From Cyclostephanos tholiformis (lineage: Eukaryota; Bacillariophyta; Thalassiosirophyceae; Thalassiosirales; Thalassiosiraceae): a stretch of 10,409 nucleotides of DNA. The notes beneath the pieces were generated by a model. That model was given only the letters and a program-made list of their open reading frames with translations, did no database searches and was not told where the DNA came from. A program made the position numbers and the translations under genes. Where the stretch lies: positions 1-10,409 of the forward strand of contig JALLPB010001294.1 in assembly GCA_036939975.1 (NCBI GenBank), in the 5' to 3' direction. Of this stretch, positions 7,218-10,409 are shown one piece after another (position 1 is the first letter of the stretch; every line of letters begins with the position of its first letter).

Positions 7218-7460
7218 TTATGAGCTTATTTTAAGGGGAAGAATGATCTTAACTGACAAGTGAGGAACATGCACATTGCACAGGAACCTATGCAATCTGG
7301 TATGTCCGAGGTACACTTTTGGAGTGGCATTAGCTAATTCAGAAGGATCCCTGACCTGTATTAGAGTCTTACATACATGGCGTGCATTGGATCGTATTCT
7401 TATTTGGGTCCCGTGTGTAGCCTTTGGTATATATATCACATCTTTCTCAGGGATATCTTC
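7218..7460 (-). pseudogene. Unidentified protein-like open stretch
   Basis: An 81-codon minus-strand frame between stops at 7461 and 7218 has balanced composition and no ATG at its start. It includes IRIRSNARHVCKTLI, VRDPSELANATPKVYLGH and HRFLCNVHVPHLSVK. It looks like part of a real protein rather than random AT-rich sequence, but I do not recognise the family. It lies to the right of the Gag relic and may be an older element or gene fragment. Confidence 0.3.
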
Positions 7461-7494
7461 TTACGCAGATATCCTTTCAAGCTAAGACATTGAT

Positions 7495-7761
7495 TTATTT
7501 CCACATAGGAATTGTTGTATAGTAGGTGGTCATCTCCACCACATATTTGGATGACGACTGTCTGTTGTCTGCATACATCAATGATTGGCTAATTAGCAAA
7601 TCGTGAAATCTAGCAAGATTGTTTCCCACCAATATGCCATGGCCTATGACACTATCAGAATCATCATTCCAGGATATTGCATCAATGTTTGTATCATCTC
7701 TATCAGGATAATTGGTATTAATGAAATATTTGTGCCTCTCTAGAGATAGCCTTTTAATGCA
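7495..7761 (-). pseudogene. Unidentified protein-like open stretch
   Basis: An 88-codon minus-strand frame without an early ATG runs between TAA codons (7762-7764 and 7495-7497). It contains NTNYPDRDDTNIDAISWN, VIGHGILVGNNLARFHDLL and ADNRQSSSKYVVEM. I do not recognise the family. It precedes the 7218-7460 stretch in the same orientation, so both may be pieces of one decayed coding sequence. Confidence 0.25.
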
Positions 7762-8558
7762 TTAATCAAATCCTGTCGAACCATTTAACATGCCCACAAA
7801 GAGCGCCAAAGATGCGTCCTAAATGATATTTCTTAACAAACATCAAAATTGGGTTTATTGTTTGGATGACTACATACTACCGGATCAACTTTCGATGAGC
7901 AAAAATTGCTTGGAGCATTAAGCATGTATTATCAGCATTCCTGTGTGTTATCTACTCTGATAAAATAATTAGGAGTGGCTTCCAGTGATCGTGTGTTGCA
8001 GGTGTCATTACTGCCTACATGGCCTAGCATTAGATATACAATTACATCCCGAAAGGGTACAGGAGTCGTTAGTAAGTTAGGTCGCAGTCGGTTTCATTTT
8101 GGGTATCCGAGAGATTGCCTCGATCAAAAGAAACAAGGGTTTCTTAACGATGGTTGTGATAATATATATATATTGATATGGGGAACTCGTTTTCATTCCT
8201 CTCCTGATTTATTTCGGTTCCGACTACGATGAATGATGAGTTACGCTGACGTTGATCCGACGAATTCGATACGTCTAAGAAATAATTCTCCTCCATTTTT
8301 TTCCTGCTACGACATTCGCACATAATCGAGAAAATATCGTGTAATGTACATGCAATCATTATTTTAAGGTGGGTTCGCGTGGTTTATATAATTCGTTACA
8401 AACAGTTTCTGCCATCCGACTCATACTTCAATTCGCCCAAGCATATATGTTAGCAAAGCCGATTACGTCGAGCTCCGTCGCATGGACCTTTCATTTGAAT
8501 TCGGGCACTTGGGGCCGATCGGGTGAGAAAAAAAGAAAAAATCAATCCAGCACGTCGT
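7762..8558. other. Noncoding stretch, 3' flank of the kinase gene
   Basis: I see no recognisable coding sequence in this AT-rich stretch. It contains a short TA microsatellite (about 8161-8174). For the minus-strand kinase this is the 3' side and should hold its untranslated region and polyadenylation site, but I could not place a clear signal. Confidence 0.5.
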
Positions 8559-9644
8559 TCATATCGCGCGACGCGCGTTCCTCATCATCCAAGGATGGTC
8601 CAACGCCTGCCTCGCGGTCATGCGCCGACCCGGATTGATATCGAGCAATTTTTGAACGAAGTCCATCGCATCGACGCCGATGTTCTTCCAATCCTCGGCG
8701 TGGTAATCGCATATGCCACGAAGGACGAACTCGTAAGTTAGAGGATTCGTGTCGCCGTTGAAGGGGAGATAGCCGCATAGGAGGACGTACGCCACCACTC
8801 CCACCGACCACAGGTCGCACGACTTGTCGTATTTCCCCCGCAGTACCTCCGGCGCGATGTAATGCGGCGTACCGACCACCCTCGACATCGGCCTCTCGGA
8901 CGTATTGCAGTGCCTCCGCGACGTTCCGAGATCGATGAGCCTGATGGACGAATCGTCGTCGGTGGTCGCGAACATGACGTTCTCCGGCTTGATGTCCCTG
9001 TGCGCGATGCCCAGCTCGTGCATGTGGGATAGGGCGTCGAGGATCTGGCGCAAGATCTTGGCGGCCTCGCCCTCCGTGAAGCACGGGACGTCGTGATCGT
9101 CGTCGTCGCCGCGAGTCGAGGACGATGACCTCGCGATGATCCTCTCGTAGAGCTCCCCTCCCTCGCATAGGTCGGTGACGAGGTGCACGTGGGTGTCATC
9201 CTCGATGACGTCGATTAGCCGTATTATGCCACAGTGCCTCGTGAAGCGGAGCGTTTCGATCTCGTGCTTTAGGTCCCGGGGCACGACGTGAGGATTGTCC
9301 TTACGTATCGACTTGATCGCGTATACCTCACCCGTGATCCTGTCGATGCACCGTCGCACTGAGCCTTGTTGACCGGTGCCGAGTATTCGAGGATCGACGT
9401 CGTACCTTTCCCCGACGTCGCCGTACCGTATATGAAAATTGTCGTCGGGGGGAAAACGACAATATGGAACTACGTGGCTCGGGTCGTCGACTTGATCCAC
9501 GTCGTAGTCGACGTCGTCGTCGTCGTCGTCGTCGTCAGGTCGCCCGCTATGCTTTGCCAACAAAGACCTTTGTTGCTGATCCTTCAATTTTTTTGCCTGG
9601 GTCAACTTGTTAAAGTATTGGACAATTTTGCGAGCTTTCTTCAT
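8559..9644 (-). CDS. Ca2+/calmodulin-kinase-type Ser/Thr protein kinase
   Basis: This is a complete protein kinase domain of the CaMK group, which phosphorylates Ser/Thr of protein substrates using ATP. Counting from the ATG at 9644 (361 residues), it has the glycine loop G89-T-G91-QQ-G94, AIK with Lys111, and the helix-C Glu128. It also has HRDIKPEN (Asp217, Asn222), metal-binding Asp238 in DLG instead of DFG, GTPHYIAPE ending at Glu266, and DLWSVGVVAYVLLCGYLPF. The closing helix ends near DHPW. The protein stops about nine residues after the domain, so no calmodulin-binding or EF-hand tail is present. A Ser/Asp-rich insert (about 173-187) lies between the D and E helices. The N-terminus is short: a Lys-rich stretch that resembles hAT transposase, then eight Asp (37-44). 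No other in-frame ATG precedes the domain. An upstream exon cannot be excluded because the frame stays open to a TAA at 9709-9711. Substrate and activator are unknown. Confidence 0.88.
   Translation of the reverse strand: MKKARKIVQYFNKLTQAKKLKDQQQRSLLAKHSGRPDDDDDDDDVDYDVDQVDDPSHVVPYCRFPPDDNFHIRYGDVGERYDVDPRILGTGQQGSVRRCIDRITGEVYAIKSIRKDNPHVVPRDLKHEIETLRFTRHCGIIRLIDVIEDDTHVHLVTDLCEGGELYERIIARSSSSTRGDDDDHDVPCFTEGEAAKILRQILDALSHMHELGIAHRDIKPENVMFATTDDDSSIRLIDLGTSRRHCNTSERPMSRVVGTPHYIAPEVLRGKYDKSCDLWSVGVVAYVLLCGYLPFNGDTNPLTYEFVLRGICDYHAEDWKNIGVDAMDFVQKLLDINPGRRMTARQALDHPWMMRNARRAI
9513..9536 (-). repeat. (GAC)8 trinucleotide run encoding poly-Asp
   Basis: Eight consecutive GTC on the plus strand (GAC on the minus strand) encode Asp37-44 of the kinase. 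They are followed by a further acidic stretch (VDYDVDQVDD). Such runs are length-variable by slippage and may differ between alleles. Confidence 0.9.
9534..9644 (-). other. hAT-transposase-like segment at the kinase N-terminus
   Basis: The first ~36 residues of the kinase frame (MKKARKIVQYFNKLTQAKKL, then KDQQQ and KHSGRP) resemble the hAT transposase segment with the pattern R-x-IV-x-x-F-x-x-S-x-x-A-x-x-L-x-x-Q that precedes the RW motif. In hAT proteins the next feature would be a D-V-x-TRW block. Here the sequence goes straight into poly-Asp and then the kinase. The resemblance is from memory of the family pattern and is not tested by search. If right, the kinase start codon was supplied by transposon sequence. 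Confidence 0.4.
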
Positions 9645-9699
9645 ATCCGCTTTCACTGTTGGTATAACTGAAGCTACCCAAAATGAAAGTAATCCAAAC

Positions 9700-10115
9700 T
9701 GATATTATTAATGAAACAACAAAAGAAATGGTAGATGAGCACACATCATGATCTCTCATTTTGACTCACGCTCAATAGACAGCTTGGCGTTCCAGATAGA
9801 TTTTATGGTCGGTGCAATTAGCAATACCCCCATGTTCATTTCCATTGTTAGATTCTTTCCTAACTTCCCCATAACATATTATTTTCTGTTGTATCCGTGA
9901 AACCCATCAGATGAGAGAAATCAGGCGTCACATAAAAAATATTCGCCTGTAGGATTCAATTTGTTTTAAACTCCCCCACCGCAGTATCTGCGCGTTGGAC
10001 AGGACGACAAGAGGATGCACGTTGAAGTTGAAGTGCGACGCCCCAAATTTTCGCCAAATCTCTGTGCGAACCTAGGGCGAAACAACTCTGGGGCAAATTC
10101 AGCTTCATTTCTCTT
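9700..10115. other. Noncoding stretch with possible small exon and hairpin
   Basis: No long coding frame is visible. On the minus strand a 37-codon frame (MGKLGKNLTMEMNMGVLL..., starting near 9882) ends in a GTGAGT donor-like site near 9770. AG acceptors near 9678 and 9672 would both restore the kinase frame, so a small upstream exon of the kinase is conceivable. Around 10049-10082 the words TTTCGCC and GGCGAAA form an imperfect hairpin. None of this is strong enough for a gene call. Confidence 0.25.
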
Positions 10116-10121
10116 ACTTAC
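10116..10121 (-). other. Consensus 5' splice donor
   Basis: The coding frame of the helix-turn-helix exon runs ...AGG AAA AG and then GTAAGT, a perfect donor consensus, and hits an in-frame TAA immediately if unspliced. The next exon's acceptor was not identified with confidence; a pyrimidine-rich CAG near 9983 is one candidate. Confidence 0.55.
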
Positions 10122-10409
10122 CTTTTCCTTGAAAGAGTGAACTGGTTCACCTCAAAACCCTTCTGACGCCACATCTCGATGTAATTAAGTAAGTCCTGTT
10201 CAATTTCAGCGAGCATACTCTCATGGCCCGGATGAAAGGCAATCTTGGAAGCATTCTTGGGATCTCTCTCGAGTTCCTCAACGCGTTTAGGCCACCTATA
10301 AAGAACAGAAGGGTCAAGAATGTGCATTACTGCAGCAGCTTGCGTGAGGGAGAGGTTCCCTTCAGATCTCAACTTGTTGTAGACAGCAAGGATGTTTAAC
10401 TTCTCCGCA
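10122..10409 (-). CDS. CENP-B/pogo-type helix-turn-helix protein, partial exon
   Basis: The minus strand is open from the right window edge to the donor site and reads EKLNILAVYNKLRSEGNLSL, then TQAAAVMHILDPSVLYRWPK. These form a first helix-turn-helix like the pipsqueak/CENP-B N-terminal domain. HPGHESMLAEIEQDLLNYI and EMWRQKGFEVNQFTLSRK follow, matching the beginning of a second, CENP-B-type DNA-binding helix-turn-helix. This pairing is typical of pogo/Tigger-type transposases of the Tc1/mariner superfamily and of host proteins derived from them, which bind specific DNA in the nucleus. There is no internal stop or frameshift over 95 codons, unlike the other transposase relics here. The catalytic DDE domain is not seen before the kinase gene. 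The piece is therefore either the first part of a spliced gene whose rest is lost, or an isolated fragment. The start lies outside the window. Confidence 0.6.

Noticed and set aside
8542..9199. Long overlapping minus-strand frames across the kinase gene (8542-9168 and 8738-9199)
   Set aside because: They are Arg/Ser/Thr-rich shadow frames of the GC-rich kinase coding sequence, with no recognisable domain.
9672..10122. Direct splicing of the helix-turn-helix exon (ending 10122) onto the kinase frame as one fusion gene
   Set aside because: The donor is phase 2, while the obvious acceptor near 9672 requires phase 1 to enter the kinase frame. No convincing intermediate exon was found.

Overview
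The window looks like nuclear DNA of a eukaryote, most likely a diatom or a close stramenopile relative. Four things point that way: transposase relics of kinds I associate with diatom genomes, a Ca2+/calmodulin-kinase-type protein kinase with Asp/Ser-rich low-complexity runs, canonical GT..AG splice signals, and no bacterial operon structure. The identification comes from recognised protein motifs and no search was run.

Only one gene looks intact: a Ser/Thr protein kinase on the minus strand (8559-9644). Nearly everything else recognisable is dead or partial mobile DNA, mostly on the minus strand. From left to right: a broken PIF/Harbinger-type (DDE_Tnp_4) transposase N-terminus on the plus strand (3-312, perhaps continuing after an intron at 520-600); a GC-rich low-complexity protein-like relic (597-1021) with a G-quadruplex motif; an AT-rich stretch with small direct and inverted repeats (1022-1769); a piggyBac-type transposase relic (3627 down to 1770) with three in-frame TAG codons, several frameshifts and an internal deletion; a degenerate ~31-bp tandem repeat field (about 3640-4040); a Mutator-like (MULE) transposase relic (5957 down to 4051) that still shows its DDE residues, SWIM zinc finger and CCHC knuckle; and a Ty1/copia-like Gag relic (6871 down to about 5990) split by a 361-bp MITE. 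The MITE has 15-bp terminal inverted repeats and TTA target duplications. Then come two unidentified protein-like open stretches (7218-7460 and 7495-7761) and about 800 bp with nothing recognisable before the kinase.

To the right of the kinase is a short noncoding stretch and then an exon-like piece of a CENP-B/pogo-type helix-turn-helix protein (10122-10409). It is open to the window edge and ends at a perfect AG|GTAAGT donor.

The most interesting points are these. The first ~36 residues of the kinase reading frame resemble a hAT transposase segment, so the kinase may have a transposon-derived N-terminus. The MITE insertion is resolved to the base. The premature stops in the transposase relics are almost all TAG, a pattern expected from CpA-to-TpA decay. 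No cooperative pathway or defence-type system is evident; the region reads as a transposon graveyard beside a signalling kinase gene.
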